Shown in pieces: positions 46,814 through 57,885 of a stretch of DNA of 64,000 nucleotides; within the stretch, counting starts at the first letter, position 1; every line of letters begins with the position of its first letter. The stretch spans positions 7,378,001 through 7,442,000 of the forward strand of contig JBANSL010000004.1 in NCBI GenBank assembly GCA_037127255.1. The letters are read 5' to 3'. A program made the translations under genes and the position numbers. Below the pieces are notes generated by a model that was given only the letters and a program-made list of their open reading frames with translations, ran no database searches and was not told the DNA's origin. The DNA is from Persicaria tinctoria. Its lineage: Eukaryota; Streptophyta; Magnoliopsida; Caryophyllales; Polygonaceae.

Positions 46814-47756
46814 TGGGTATTTTGACCATTTTCGCATGCAAGCACCAAAAAAAATGTACTGCCCTACTCATGAATGGAGCAATATGAAAATAGAAATGAA
46901 GAGCATATCTCATAACACTCTCTAGTAGTAGTAGTCTCTACACATATGAAGGGACAAAGATGGTTTTAAACAAGTAAAACTAAATCCTAATGCAATTGCA
47001 AGTCAGCATATATAACTCTTCAAGACAAAATATGTACATGAAAGACGCTAGTAGCTCAGATAAGGTAGCCATTCAAACATCCTTCAGAACAATTCTATCT
47101 AAAATGCATCAACAAAGCAGAAGTTTCAGCCTAATATCGACTTGAAGTAGATGTAATATCCACATACCTAAAATCCCGATCATCGTAGAGTGATTCCACC
47201 AGCAAATCCACCTCCAACTTGCTTATTGAACTCACCAGCAAAGTATTCCACCAGTCGCAGCTTTTAGAATTTAGTACATAAAATTCCGACATAAGGAATG
47301 CATATTGTGCAAATAACCATTAGAAGAGCAAACAAAACAATATCCTTTAGCAAGTGTTAAAGATCATAAACAGAAACCGAAGACAAATTATGCAAATTAA
47401 TGCATTGAAAAGGCAACCAATTAATCCCAAGATGAGACCACCATCGAGTATAAAAATGAATGCCAATCCATGTCAATAACCTCCCTGATTAGTGGTATTG
47501 AAGGATAAGTTCAATGAAATTCAACCTCCATCCAACATAATCTACCTTTCCAGCAAAACAAGATCCAATTAAGCTAAAATCAATGCCAAAAACGAAAGAA
47601 TTTGCATACTAAAAAAGTTACTATATAAACCAATTGGCAATAAAAAGGGTACCCACCGACTCATATACTAGGGCTTGATATGTTCAACTTTCCGATGTGG
47701 ACAACTTTTGGTCTCATTCACATCTCTAACAAACCCAATAAAGAAATAAGCTAAAA
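46814..47756. other. Intergenic DNA downstream of the F-box pseudogene
   Basis: I see no coding similarity. Part of it would be the 3' UTR of the minus-strand pseudogene. Confidence 0.4.
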
Positions 47757-48959
47757 TTAAGAACTTAAGATAGTAACTATCTCCTGGTTTGTGTAAGACT
47801 GAGCTTTTGAATCATCCATCAAAAGCATGGTTTCGTCGTAAACATGTTCACTCGCTATCTCTGTAGAGATATCGCGACTGCGGCCTTTAATCATGTTCCA
47901 AGTGTTGCCAGGGCCATAAGGAGCCAACCTCTCAAATGAAGGATCATATATAAAAATACCAACACCACTTATAATCTAATATAGCTTCTTCCATGAGGTA
48001 GCGACCCCATGCTCCTCCATCACCCATAGGACACTGTCCAAAACCAATGCTGCAAGCATGCCCGCGTACTCGAAAAGCATTACCGGCACTGGCGGCCTCT
48101 CCAAACAGAGTTTTGCAGGGAGGTACATTGTTCTAAACTCTTCGCTCTCACAATCAAACATCAGCATGGAATTGTTGGATTGCACATAACTTTGGCCATT
48201 ACGACGCCTAAAATGTAATGACAGACCCCAATGAATAGTTCCATTTACGAAACAAGGTGAATCATCGCCATTGAAACGCCAAGATACATTAAGATCACCA
48301 GCATGACTAGGCGAAGGCGAATCGAGCTTAACACTGCGAGCTCTACTCCAAGAACCTTTTCGATTTGAGTACTCCTTATAAGTTCATTGCGGGACCCGAT
48401 TAATCAAGACTACCTTGAAATCTTTGCTACTCGTGTCGTATCCAAAGCCTAGAGCATAGCACTGTTTGATACACAACCTAAGGAGAGGGAGGGCTGGGAC
48501 TGGGAGGCTCACATACTTATGAATCGTCGGGTTCCAAAGAAAGACGGAGGGAGACGAGCAATACGAGAGGCAGGAAAAGCAGATGACGCCATGGATGACA
48601 CCAAGAAAAGTGACCCTTTTATAATTGCCATCCTCCCGATCGTCCCGGAATGGAAAATACAGTGGTTGCCTGGAATGCTCGACGACGTCGTTTAGGCCGG
48701 AGACGGGAAACCTGAGCTCGATGAGGTTTCCCCGGTTAGCTTTCACGTGGAGATAGGGTTTGAGGTGAGGAGGCGTGGCGGAACGAGCCAAGGAGTAATG
48801 AAGATCGATGAAGAGAGGGGATGAGATGAGAGAGTTGAACCACTTGCAGACGCATCAGAATCGGCATAGGGTTTTGATCGGTAATCTCTGGAAGATCTCA
48901 TACCACAGATCTTCATCTATTGCCTCAAAGAGGGTGAATTTCTTCTTCGGCGGCGCCAT
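47757..48959 (-). pseudogene. F-box protein with FBA-type domain, three in-frame stops
   Basis: F-box proteins of this kind are substrate receptors of SCF ubiquitin ligases. From the ATG at 48959 the frame gives an F-box (EDLWYEIFQRLPIKTLCRF, then CVCKWFNSLISSPLF), followed by an F-box-associated domain (VFLWNPTIHKYVSLP, GFGYDTSSKDFKVVL, then VNGTIHWGLSLHF and a WVMEEHGVATSWKKLY motif). The reading frame is one uninterrupted register of 401 codons ending TAA at 47757, but with three stops: TGA at 48855-48857, TGA at 48384-48386 and TAG at 47976-47978. The first TGA stands where the family has Arg (CRFRCVCK), so it is most simply a CGA to TGA change. It is intronless and resembles the CPR1 group. 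Confidence 0.9.
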
Positions 48960-49085
48960 TGATTTTGCGCACGACAAATTGATCGATCGAATGGTGATGG
49001 GAATTGAGGGGAAAACCCAGATTAAGATCGGTTTTTATGGGGTACTCTACTAGTATTTAAGGTAAGTTTCTCAAAAAATTAGATT

Positions 49086-49185
49086 AGATAGATAGATAGA
49101 TAGGGGTAATATACATATACATCTTAACCTCGTGATTAGATAGATAGATAGAGATAGGGGTAATATACATCTTAACTTCGTGATT
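49086..49185. repeat. GATA-rich tandem pair
   Basis: Two units of about 50 bp (49086-49137, 49138-49185) each start with AGATAGATAGATAGA and end TAACNTCGTGATT. Confidence 0.85.
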
Positions 49186-49277
49186 AGAAGGGAGATAGTT
49201 CTCCTCTTGCTTCAAAAGCAGTAGTGTATGAAAGTCAAGGCAACGATTTTATTTGCTTGGTTATAAGATAGTTTGAC

Positions 49278-49525
49278 ATGTCGACCGTTCAAATTGATGT
49301 GCCTCCTCGAATCAGCAGCCTTATGTGGAAGATTATGAATGATGGATTAGCAACTAAGGTTAGATTAAATAGATACTTCAACAGAGTACTTTCACATTGC
49401 TGCCTATGCAACCGGGAGGATGAAGACACCTCTCATCTCTTTTTAAAATGCCCGGTTACAAAATCAATAACAAATTTAAACCAGATAGAGGAAAATAACC
49501 ATCAAAGAGTTGTTTCCGAACTACA
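49278..49525 (+). pseudogene. LINE zf-RVT fragment
   Basis: The frame contains RISSLMWKIMNDGLATKVRL and C-x2-C with DEDTSHLFLKCP, the zinc-binding region that follows LINE reverse transcriptase. No RT or RNase H is attached. Confidence 0.75.
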
Positions 49526-49805
49526 GAACTATAGAGGTTGAGGAGTTTTGCATTTCATTCATTTTACGTTTTACATTGTTGAGTTAGTTGAGCTAGTTGT
49601 TTTGGGCCTTGTAACTGATTGTGGGTTTGGGCTCGTAGTTACTGGGCTTAGTTCCTTCATCATGTTAATATAAATAGGGAAGTGAGGCTCGGTTAGTGGT
49701 AAGAAATGAACATTCTCCATTTCCATTTTCTGTGAATCAAGAAACACTCCCGTCGTCTTCAACCTTCCATCCCCAGATTCGGTTGTGCGATCCTCAGGAT
49801 CTTTA
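49509..49805 (+). repeat. Second copy of the copia LTR
   Basis: It is highly similar to 38015-38313 and in the same orientation, but not followed by a primer-binding site. It could be a 3' or solo LTR. I found no matching target duplication with the 38015 copy. Confidence 0.75.
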
Positions 49806-49837
49806 CGAACCATGTTCAGAATTTTTTTCAAAATCGT

Positions 49838-50640
49838 TTTTTTTTTTGATCCCAAAGAAGGCCAGCAGCCCTTAGTTATTCATATAAATAGCAGAAGAGT
49901 CAAACAAATTACAAATGCAGTCTGGCAAAAAATGAAAAACAGCAAAAGGGCTAGAGATTGAGAATGAAGCTTTGGCCATAACATCAGCCAACCGGTTTGC
50001 ATTGCACTTCACATGGGAAATTGCTACTTCCCAGTTAGGTGCAGCCATCCACTCTCTGCACTGAGTGACGAGATGGACTTCGAGACCGGTTGCTTTCCTC
50101 TTCCTTGTGAGTAAGTCGTGAGCCTCTATCGAATCTGTTTCGAGTAGCACCTTGGTGAAATTGTGTGTCCTCGCCGTTTTTAACCCATGGTAGGCTGCCC
50201 AAAGCTCAGCCATCCGGGGTGTACAACGGCCACACACAAGGCTAAAGGCAAGTTTAAACTCCTGGGTTCCCCTTGGCCGCACCATCCACATTAAGTTTCA
50301 CCCATCCTGGTGGAGGAGGGAACCAGTGCGAGCGACTTTCCGAGCCTCCTGGTGGTGGAGTCAAATCCAGTTGCGGAGAGGTGGCTGTTTCGATGTAGTC
50401 TCGAGCGTCTTGGGCTGCCTTCACCACAATCCTTTCAACTTCATCACATCCTTCAAAGACAAGTTTATTCCTGCATTTCCAAATTGTCCACAACATGGAG
50501 GCAAAATGGGTGGATTTCCTGTCTTCCTTTTTTGTGCATTCAAAAATCCAGTCCTTGATGTTCGAAACCGAGAAGAATACAGACTGATCGTAGAGCCTTA
50601 CCTTCTTCCATAAAATTTGTTCATTTTACCTCAAAACTCT
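49838..50640 (-). pseudogene. LINE 3' end with RNase H, 5' truncated
   Basis: Read on the minus strand, 50500 downward gives MLWTIWKCRNKLVFEG and PPPGWVKLNVDGAAKGNPG, the start of the RVT_3-type RNase H. After a frameshift near 50260 it continues AELWAAYHGLKTA, VLLETDSIEAHDLL and NRLADVMAKA. A T-run at 49838-49851 on the plus strand is the poly(A) tail. It lacks the reverse transcriptase, as expected for 5' truncation during insertion. Confidence 0.85.
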
Positions 50641-51842
50641 CTTTAATGGATGGTTTAATGTACTCCGTAGTCTCTACTCCCTCCCTTTCGTATTAAATAT
50701 TGTTTGCCTATTTAACACGTCTCGAAAACTTTTTTTTTAATAACAAAAATACATTATATTCCATTCGATTAATGAACGTTTCAGGCCAAATGTTTAGTCA
50801 AACTAGTGAGCATGCCCTACTAATTGGGGTTTTTAATTAATATATTATCATTGTAATTTTAATACTAATAAATTTTATCTCTAAAAGTTTTAATATGTTT
50901 ATTTATCTTTGAAATTCGACAAATATATTAACTTGGCTCTACTTATCTTTTTACTCACCTCTACATGCAATTCAACTATTTAAGCAAAAAAAATGATAAA
51001 TTGTTTTATAAATGCATGTGTTTAGGTTTAAAACAAATTAAAAAAATATAGTATAAACTTGAAAAATATTGTAGTTATAGAGGACTTATTTTAAATATAT
51101 ATTTAATTATCATTGTAATTTTATTACTAACAATTTTTATCTCTAAAAGTTTTAATATATTTATTTAATTATCTTTGAAATTTGATAAATATATTAACTT
51201 GACTGAAATCGAGGAGTAGTTACTAGGAGAAGTTACAAACAAACAAAACACTCCAGTAATAAAATTATGACTGAAATCAAGGAGCAGTTACAAACAAAGA
51301 GATAAGCTTCAACAAAGTTATTCGAAACTCCTTTTGAAGTTTATCCGAAGCCATTAATTGCTAAAATTTAAATGGAGCAAAGAAGACTATCACACTGCGC
51401 ATGTGTCACGGACACGATAATGGTGGTTCGCACGTAAGAACTCATATGTCAACTCTCAATAACCCACTCTAAAATTTTTCTTTATAAACACCTCTTCGAA
51501 TACCTTTTGAAATAAACGTGAGAGTGGCAGAAGGAAGTTCAAACCCCATTAGATAACATTGCTTCACAATCCAAATTTGGATGCTATTAAATGAAAGTCA
51601 ACTCTTGACATATTTTCAAATTCTTAATCAAAAAAGGAAAAAAAGTTTTCCACTTCGATATTTCTCTTATTAAATTCATATGAATGGTCGTTGATACAAA
51701 TCTAAAACTAATCAAACTTCCCCGATTGGTCACTACAAAAATTTATTTTTCTTATGATAGTTGACTTCTTTAATCATATTATATTCTTAATTCTTAATAA
51801 TTGATCACCGAATAGCTTCTCCCCAAGAACCAACGTCCATCC
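50641..51842. other. AT-rich promoter-side DNA with a partial duplication
   Basis: About 100 bp at 50845-50945 is repeated with changes at 51105-51205 (ATCTCTAAAAGTTTTAATAT and neighbours). A single Stowaway-like end lies near 50674. The proximal promoter of the ATL gene lies at the right edge; I see no clear TATA box. Confidence 0.45.
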
Positions 51843-51923
51843 ATGGCTTCCTATTCGATCAACCCTTACCATCCTACATTAAAGCCATTAATCGCCCTCC
51901 TCCCCCTCGACACCGCACGATGA
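51843..51923 (+). CDS. Upstream ORF overlapping the ATL start
   Basis: An ATG at 51843 opens 26 codons and stops at TGA 51921-51923, overlapping the ATL start codon as ATGA. If the 5' UTR includes it, this arrangement would make ATL translation depend on reinitiation or leaky scanning. Transcript extent is unknown. Confidence 0.35.
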   Translation: MASYSINPYHPTLKPLIALLPLDTAR

Positions 51924-52414
51924 ACTCTACCTCCGGCGACAGCGGATTCATCGGCCACGCAAACGACGCCGGATACACCTACGGCATCGGCGTGTCCGTA
52001 GGGATCGTCATCCTCCTCACCACCATCACCGTGGCCACGTTCTTCTGCACTCGCTCCGAAGCTGATCCCCCAGCTCGGGGCGGCGGAGCACAGCAGCAGC
52101 CGCCAGACTGCGTCGTCGACATCGGGATCGACGAGGCCATGCTCCGCAGCTACCCGAAGCTACTCTACTCGAAGGCGAATTTCGCCGACAAGGACTCCAC
52201 GGCCACCTGTTGCTCCATCTGCTTGGCCGATTACAAGAACGACGACGTTTTGAGGCTTTTGCCTGATTGTAATCACATCTTCCATCTCCGCTGTATCGAT
52301 CCTTGGCTCCGCCTTCATCCGACCTGTCCGGTGTGCCGGACATCGCCTTTGCCCACGCCGCACTCCACGCCGCTCGCTGAGGTGGTGCCGCTCGCCTCCG
52401 CGCGGCGGAATTAG
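51920..52414 (+). CDS. RING-H2 finger E3 ubiquitin ligase, ATL family
   Basis: This intronless 164-residue protein should be a membrane-anchored E3 ubiquitin ligase that recruits an E2 through its RING. Residues about 20-43 form one hydrophobic transmembrane segment. The GLD-box region reads GIDEAMLRSYPKLLYS (69-84), with Ile for Leu. The RING-H2 has all eight ligands at C98, C101, C117, H119, H122, C125, C136 and C139, with the ATL spacing C-x2-C-x15-C-x-H-x2-H-x2-C-x10-C-x2-C. It also has the conserved Trp at 129 for E2 contact and Pro before the final pair. It resembles the short ATL66-69 type proteins. Many ATLs respond to elicitors, but nothing here shows regulation apart from the uORF. 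Confidence 0.95.
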   Translation: MNSTSGDSGFIGHANDAGYTYGIGVSVGIVILLTTITVATFFCTRSEADPPARGGGAQQQPPDCVVDIGIDEAMLRSYPKLLYSKANFADKDSTATCCSICLADYKNDDVLRLLPDCNHIFHLRCIDPWLRLHPTCPVCRTSPLPTPHSTPLAEVVPLASARRN

Positions 52415-52924
52415 GCCACCGGATTTTTTATTTTTATTTTTTTTGTTTCTCCATTTTCGGTTGTAAATTTTTTAATCAATTCCTATACGAAATCGATTGA
52501 TCGCTGTATAGCAAATTTAAAAGATTTAAGTTTGTGTAGTTTTTGACACATTTTAATTAGTTTCTTTTCTACCTTCAACCACATCAAATTAAATTTCACA
52601 AGTTGAAATTTGCTTATATTGATTTGTGCATTATTCTATAATTGGATATATATGTACTGGCTAGTTATTACTTAGTGGCGACTGTATACAGCCCGTATGT
52701 TAAATATGAATGTATTTGTAAAAGATTAATATAGAAATGTATGTATAACATAAGATTTTACTAAAACTTTATTCGATCGGTTCGATTGTATATATTCAAG
52801 ATAAGATTTTACTAACATAACATTTACTCAATCGAACCGTGGAGGAATTACAACATAGTAGGTATAATTAGGAATAGTTATGCATAGGTCATGCATTGAT
52901 ATTTTTCAGACCAAAAAACTTCGA
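52415..52924. other. 3' flank of the ATL gene
   Basis: AT-rich 3' UTR and downstream DNA with a short duplication of AAGATTTTACTAA words at 52751 and 52802. Confidence 0.4.
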
Positions 52925-53267
52925 AGGGCTCAGTTATACAAACTGAAACTCATGCCGTATGTACTCGAATAAAGCTGGTTGTTGAAAGAGGAATTAGAAA
53001 TATCATAGTAGAAGGAGACAATCTTGAGTGATAATAGCTATGGAAGATAAGATGAAAGTGCATTGGAAAATACTGAGAACGATCGAGGAGATAAATCATA
53101 TGAAGAGATGTTTCAACATCATTATCTTTAGACACTGTTAATTCAAAGAATCTAATTCCTGCGCTGACTTCATTGCTAAGTCTAGTGATACTTATGACAT
53201 GTGTACCCTCCCTTTGACCAGGGAGTTTTGTAACATCATCCAAAGGGGTGATCAAGGATGATCTTTG
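52925..53267 (+). pseudogene. LINE-type RNase H fragment
   Basis: The frame reads QTETHAVCTRIKLVVERGIRN, then NIIVEGDNLE followed by stops, and later NSCADFIAKSS and LPLTREFCN. This order (Glu-containing helix, EGD, and the final Asp region) fits LINE RVT_3-type RNase H. The minus-strand frame at 52950-53255 is its shadow. Confidence 0.7.
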
Positions 53268-53360
53268 GTTCTCAAAGACTTCCTAATGTCAGCCCACTGA
53301 AAAAGAAAAGAAAAGATTTTACTAACATTTTATCCGGATCCACTTAATCAATATAGAAAT

Positions 53361-54417
53361 GGCAAATTTACAGAAAATCACCCCTTAAATATATGTTTTT
53401 TCACTTAACCACCCCTTAAATAATATATTACAGAAAACCACCCCTAATACATCTCCTATCAACAGAAAGCCACCCCCCCCCCCCATCTCTTTTGGGTCTA
53501 ATGGGCCATGAAATTTGTGTGAAAAGACCCAAATGCCCCTAATCTTATATTAAATTCATTCACTCTACCCCTCAAAAGAGTCACTCACCTTTCATCCACC
53601 ATTAGAAAGCTCAAAGTCATCCTTGTCGTCGCTCAACCCCGAACTTCGACCTCCCTCATTGACCGACCTTACTCTTGTAGGCTCTCTATTTTGCAACGTT
53701 CAACGGAGACGGAGAACAACGACGGTGTCCAACGAAAATATCAGAATTCGGAGCTAACACTTTTCCGCCCACCCCGCCACGCGAGTACATGCCCAGCCCC
53801 GATGACAAGGTCGCGTCGTCCAAGCACGACCAGATCAGTTGAGGTGCTGGACCAAGTTTAGGAGCCACTCCTTTCCTCCTCGTTCTGTCGTCGATGTGCC
53901 CAATTTGATGTCCTAATTTGAAATCAAATCAAATTGAGAAAATTACTCATAGCAAATAGCAATTAGTAACTCTTTGTTCATCCATCTGACAACCTAATAT
54001 GATATTGTTGGACTTCCCCTAAACACCAAGCCTCTTGAAGAATCTCATCGCCATTACCATCTTCTACTCGGTGCCTTCGATTGTAACCTCGCATGCCTGC
54101 GCATCAATTCCTTGTATTATGCGCTCGTTTTCACCATTGTTGCTGAGTTTGGATCATCATTGCACCAATTTCAAATTGCAAAAAAGACTTGAATCGTGGA
54201 TTTATGTGTTTTGTTGGTAAATTAAATTTCATTTACTTAAAGATTGAGGGTAATTAGGTCTTTTCTCAAGATTTTAACAATCCAGTGGACGGAAAAAGGA
54301 AGGGGTGGCTTTTTGTTGACAACAGGTGTATTAGAGGTGGTTTTTTGTAATTTGTTATTTAAGAGGTGGTTATGTGAAAAAACATATATTTAAAGGGTGG
54401 TTTTATGTAAATTTGCC
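53361..54417. mobile_element. MULE-like non-autonomous element
   Basis: Terminal inverted repeats of about 120 bp start GGCAAATTTACA at both ends, and the flanks carry an exact 9-bp duplication TATAGAAAT (53352-53360, 54418-54426), diagnostic of Mutator-like insertion. The core (about 53560-54240) is mixed-composition DNA with short open frames but no transposase. It includes a run of twelve C at 53475-53486. Confidence 0.85.
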
Positions 54418-54427
54418 TATAGAAATA

Positions 54428-54668
54428 TACTCCCTCTGTTAATTAAAACTTGTCGTTTACTATTCATGCACGCTTTTTTAGAACGATAAAAACTATATAA
54501 AATATTAACTTTTTTTTAAATTTGTTTTTATAAATTCATACTTAATAGTAATAAGTATGATATTATTTAAAAAAATTATTAAAAAAGTTGATATTTTATA
54601 TAGTTTTTAACACCTAAAAATGCGTGCGTGAATAGTAAAACGTCAAGTTTTAATTAACGGAGGGAGTA
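54428..54668. mobile_element. Stowaway-like MITE
   Basis: It runs TACTCCCTCTGTTAATT to AATTAACGGAGGGAGTA and is almost identical to 16970-17209. It abuts the MULE-like element. Confidence 0.88.
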
Positions 54669-55076
54669 TGCTTTAGATAATAATTTTTTTTCTCATTTCG
54701 TTAAATATCAATATATTTTAAAAATATCAGTATAACAATATACATGCGATAAGATTTCACCTAATTATATATAATATTTACCCAATTTTAATTGTTAAAT
54801 ATGATGAATTAAAAAATCAATTAACATATGACAAATATTGTCTCACCTAAAATCAATATTTTAATTGAGTATTACCAATTATATCAATTCCTCTATTATA
54901 TCCAAAATCAATCCTGATAAGATTTGCCCACTAACGTACATAGTATGACTTGTTTGTTCATATAAATAGGACTTTTTGGTCTAACATCTCTCAACAATTT
55001 TTTAAATCTTGTGGCTGACTTTCATATGCTCTAAGGTGGATTACGTCATGAACGTAGCCCGGTCTTGCTTAAACTA
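54669..55076. other. AT-rich intergenic DNA
   Basis: Nothing recognisable. Confidence 0.3.
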
Positions 55077-55815
55077 TACTCCATCCGTTAATTAAAACAT
55101 ATTATTTTAAAAATTTATACATTTTTTTTAAGAAATCAAATAAAAATACACTTAGGGATTGTTTGGTTAAACGTGGGAAGTAGACTTTCCAGGAAGTAAC
55201 TTCCCAGGATATGTAATTCCAATGAGTTCTACTTCATGGAAAATATAAAAATATGTTTGGTTGGAAATAATTTCCCATATATTCAATTCCTATGTTTTGT
55301 TTGATTAAACATGTAATTTTCATAGTAATTTATTTAAAATTACTCTTGTAACCTTTTTCTTTTTGTTTAAAATCAAAATCTATATGGGAAAGTTGGAGAT
55401 TTTGTTTATAAAAAATAAATTTGATAGGAGATTTGGGAAAAAAAAAAAGAAGAAAGTAGATTACCTACCCCTCAATTGTAAGTTAAATTCCACAATTTCA
55501 TGGGAATTGAAATTTCTAGGAATTGAAATTCCTGGGTTTTCTCATTTAAAAAAAATATCAAACAAATGTATTGACTCTTACTTCATTCCTGGAATTTTGA
55601 ACTTCCCAGGAAGTAGACAGCTGATCAAACGAACCCTTATATATATCCCTAATTATTACTCTATTTTTTCACTTTATTTAAAACTATAACTAACATCTCT
55701 CTAATAATTACAAAATACATTTTTGGAAAGTGCACACAACAATATCTAAAATGTCATTTTTTGCTTAACAAAATTTTATCTGTAAAACGACATATTTTTC
55801 TTAACTGATGGAGTA
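55077..55815. mobile_element. Stowaway-like MITE split by a Tourist MITE
   Basis: The outer ends TACTCCATCCGTTAATT and CTTAACTGATGGAGTA belong to the 17305-17572 subfamily. The element is interrupted after CAAATAAAAATACACTTA by the MITE at 55155-55636 and then resumes. Confidence 0.8.
55155..55636. mobile_element. Tourist/Harbinger-like MITE
   Basis: The ends GGGATTGTTTGGTTAAAC and the inverse of GATCAAACGAACCC are flanked by a TTA duplication (55152-55154, 55637-55639). It is a close relative of 7543-8027. Confidence 0.85.
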
Positions 55816-56009
55816 TTGATTAGTGATAGATTCTAGATTATCTAACTAAATGAGATGGTGAAAAAAAAGAAAAGAGGCTATTCTTGGATGTATATTGATC
55901 AATGACAGATTATAGATCATTAGAAAGTCCTAAATATAGGAAGTAGAATGATCGATTGATAGGAGAAGGTATGTGCTAAGAATACATATCCGATCCCGTC
56001 AAAGAAGCA

Positions 56010-56016
56010 TATAAAA
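56010..56016 (+). promoter_or_regulatory. TATA box of the RALF-like gene
   Basis: TATAAAA lies 47 bp before the first ATG (56063), which fits a transcription start near 56040 and a short 5' UTR. Confidence 0.5.
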
Positions 56017-56062
56017 TCCCATCAATTTCATAAACGCCGAGAATCAAATTCGACTCCTTTGA

Positions 56063-56341
56063 ATGCACAAGTGGTTAACCATAGGCAGATCGATCGATTC
56101 GATGAAGCAGCCGATCATGAAATTGGGGCTGGTCTGCCTGGTCATAGTGGCCATGATGTGCATTCAGATGGCGGTAGTCGTCGAGGGGGCGGATCATCAT
56201 CGGAAAATATCAGTGGTACAGGTTTCAGGCGGAGGAGCAGCACCAATACCACGGCCACCACCGAGTGGTCTATCGGCAAACCCATACAGGCGTGGTTGTA
56301 GCCAAATTTCCAGATGCAGAGGAGGATATCTAGCCATGTAA
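56063..56341 (+). CDS. RALF-like secreted peptide precursor, two-cysteine type
   Basis: The 92-residue single-exon precursor ends with ANPYRRGCSQISRCRGG, the conserved C-terminus of Rapid Alkalinization Factors. These are secreted peptide hormones sensed by CrRLK1L kinases of the FERONIA family with LORELEI-like partners. A hydrophobic signal segment spans about residues 20-42 (KLGLVCLVIVAMMC onward). The mature part is short and proline-rich (APIPRPPPSG at 60-69). The N-terminal YISY motif, the first Cys pair and the RRxL processing site of classical RALFs are absent, leaving only Cys79 and Cys85, as in the short RALF subgroup. I take the first ATG after the TATA box (56063); ATGs at 56102 and 56117 would also keep the signal peptide. 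An overlapping frame at 56059-56301 is a shadow. Confidence 0.85.
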   Translation: MHKWLTIGRSIDSMKQPIMKLGLVCLVIVAMMCIQMAVVVEGADHHRKISVVQVSGGGAAPIPRPPPSGLSANPYRRGCSQISRCRGGYLAM

Positions 56342-56726
56342 TTCATGGCTTAATTCTTCATCCTTGAATCTTACTAATTAACTTTAAGAGGCAAACTGGC
56401 TACATCATATGTACCATCCGATCCCCTATCTATTTCCTGAACATATATATGCATATATATCAGCACACTGCACATATATATGATTTTAATTTTCTGTATT
56501 CATATGGTTGTCTACCTACCACATCAATCAAGTTCCTCCTCTTTTTTACTTGATTAAATATTTGTCTCCCTAAAGCATTTATACCGGTGGCAAAAATGTA
56601 CAGAATAATTAAAGCCGAATCAACCGAACCAACAAAATGATAACCAAAGAATTCGTACACGATAAAACAAATCCATTTCCCTACCTTATAACTTACAAAC
56701 ACATGACACAAACAATCAAGAATCTG
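56342..56726. other. 3' flank of the RALF-like gene
   Basis: AT-rich DNA with no gene. Confidence 0.4.
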
Positions 56727-57663
56727 TTAGGACTGGAGGATTGGACGTTAGGCCCATAACTGAGTCGGTGCTGTTTCGGTGGAGTTCAAAATAGAGTTTC
56801 CCATTCATTTCTCAAAAAAAAATATAAAAAAAATTTGAGGATGGTGGTGGGAGGAGGAAAAGAAGGGGGAGTTTTTTTACAAACTCTACCCAAACTGCTC
56901 CCTGAGTGCAATGGAACGGCTTTATAAAAGGTCAAACCGAATTGTAAATAATCAAGCAAATTGATAATAAGAAATTCCTCCTTACCCTCTATCTCTCTCC
57001 TTTCCCTGACTAACTCTCTCTATCTCTTTCCTAAACGCTCAACACATCGGCAACGTGATTTGGTGTCAATTTCGATGCTATATCGTAACATTCGGTAATA
57101 GCGGATGAGACCAGGTTTCGAGCCTTGGAGGCTCAATTTCTGCAATTCAAGGATGTACACCAGAAATTCATCTTCGACACACAACGACTATTCAGCGAGC
57201 AGAGAAATTTGTCTGACCAAGCGATCGGAGATGGAGTCAGAGATCATGAAGTTCGCAAGATCGCAAGAGGAGACAAAGATCGAAATCACGCAGAAGCTTG
57301 AGAGTAATACACAGAAATTGGAGCGCTAGCTTGTAGTGCTTGCGGAATTAGTTTGAAGCATGAACGGGAATTCGAGCGTGGGCACAAGCGCTGGAGGTGG
57401 TGCACCGACGAGGGAGATCTTGCAAGAAGTGTTGAGGATAGCTGACTCCAAAGAAAAGGATGGATCAAGAACGGGTGGTTTGGAGCATATCAGAATCGCT
57501 ATTAGGTTTCAACAGAGCGCCAATGATCGATTTTCCTGTGTTTGACGACTAGAAGCCAAGAAGTTGGATCAGAAAGTGTGAAAAGTATTTCGGGCTTTTC
57601 GGAATCGTCGACGATCAAAAAGTGGAATTAGCATCCATGTACATGAACGACAAAGCGGATTTT
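56727..57663 (+). pseudogene. Gypsy LTR and gag start, broken by a copia insertion
   Basis: An LTR-like stretch starts TGTTAGGACTGG (56727) with TATAAAAG at 56932-56939. The gag that follows gives short frames (57105-57329, 57360-57545) and then, after a stop, WIRKCEKYFGLFGIVDDQK and LASMYMNDKADF, the typical Ty3/gypsy gag motif. It ends abruptly at the copia LTR starting at 57664. The LTR boundaries are approximate. Confidence 0.65.
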
Positions 57664-57885
57664 TGTTAGGATCTGTATTCGGGTTCGGGTTCAGAAGACG
57701 GGGTTTTCCTTTGGGCTTCAATTTGCATATCTGGGCCTGTTGTTTTGGGCTTTGTATAAATAACAACATCTGTATTCAGATTCATTCAATTGAAAGAGAA
57801 AGTTTGTGAAGTTTTCCCTCCAAACTCTCTTCTTCTTCAACCTTCGGATTTTGACCAAATCTCAGCTTGATCTCACAATACAACA
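57664..57885 (+). repeat. 5' LTR of the middle copia element
   Basis: 222 bp from TGTTAGGATCTG to CACAATACAACA, with TATAAATA at 57755-57762. It is followed directly by TGGTATCAGAGC (57886-57897), the tRNA-iMet primer-binding site. Confidence 0.85.

Noticed and set aside
52950..53255. A 101-codon minus-strand frame
   Set aside because: The plus strand reads as a LINE RNase H remnant, so this is its antisense shadow.
53475..53486. Run of twelve C as a functional G-quadruplex signal
   Set aside because: It is a single homopolymer run at the inner edge of a MULE-like arm, most simply slippage.
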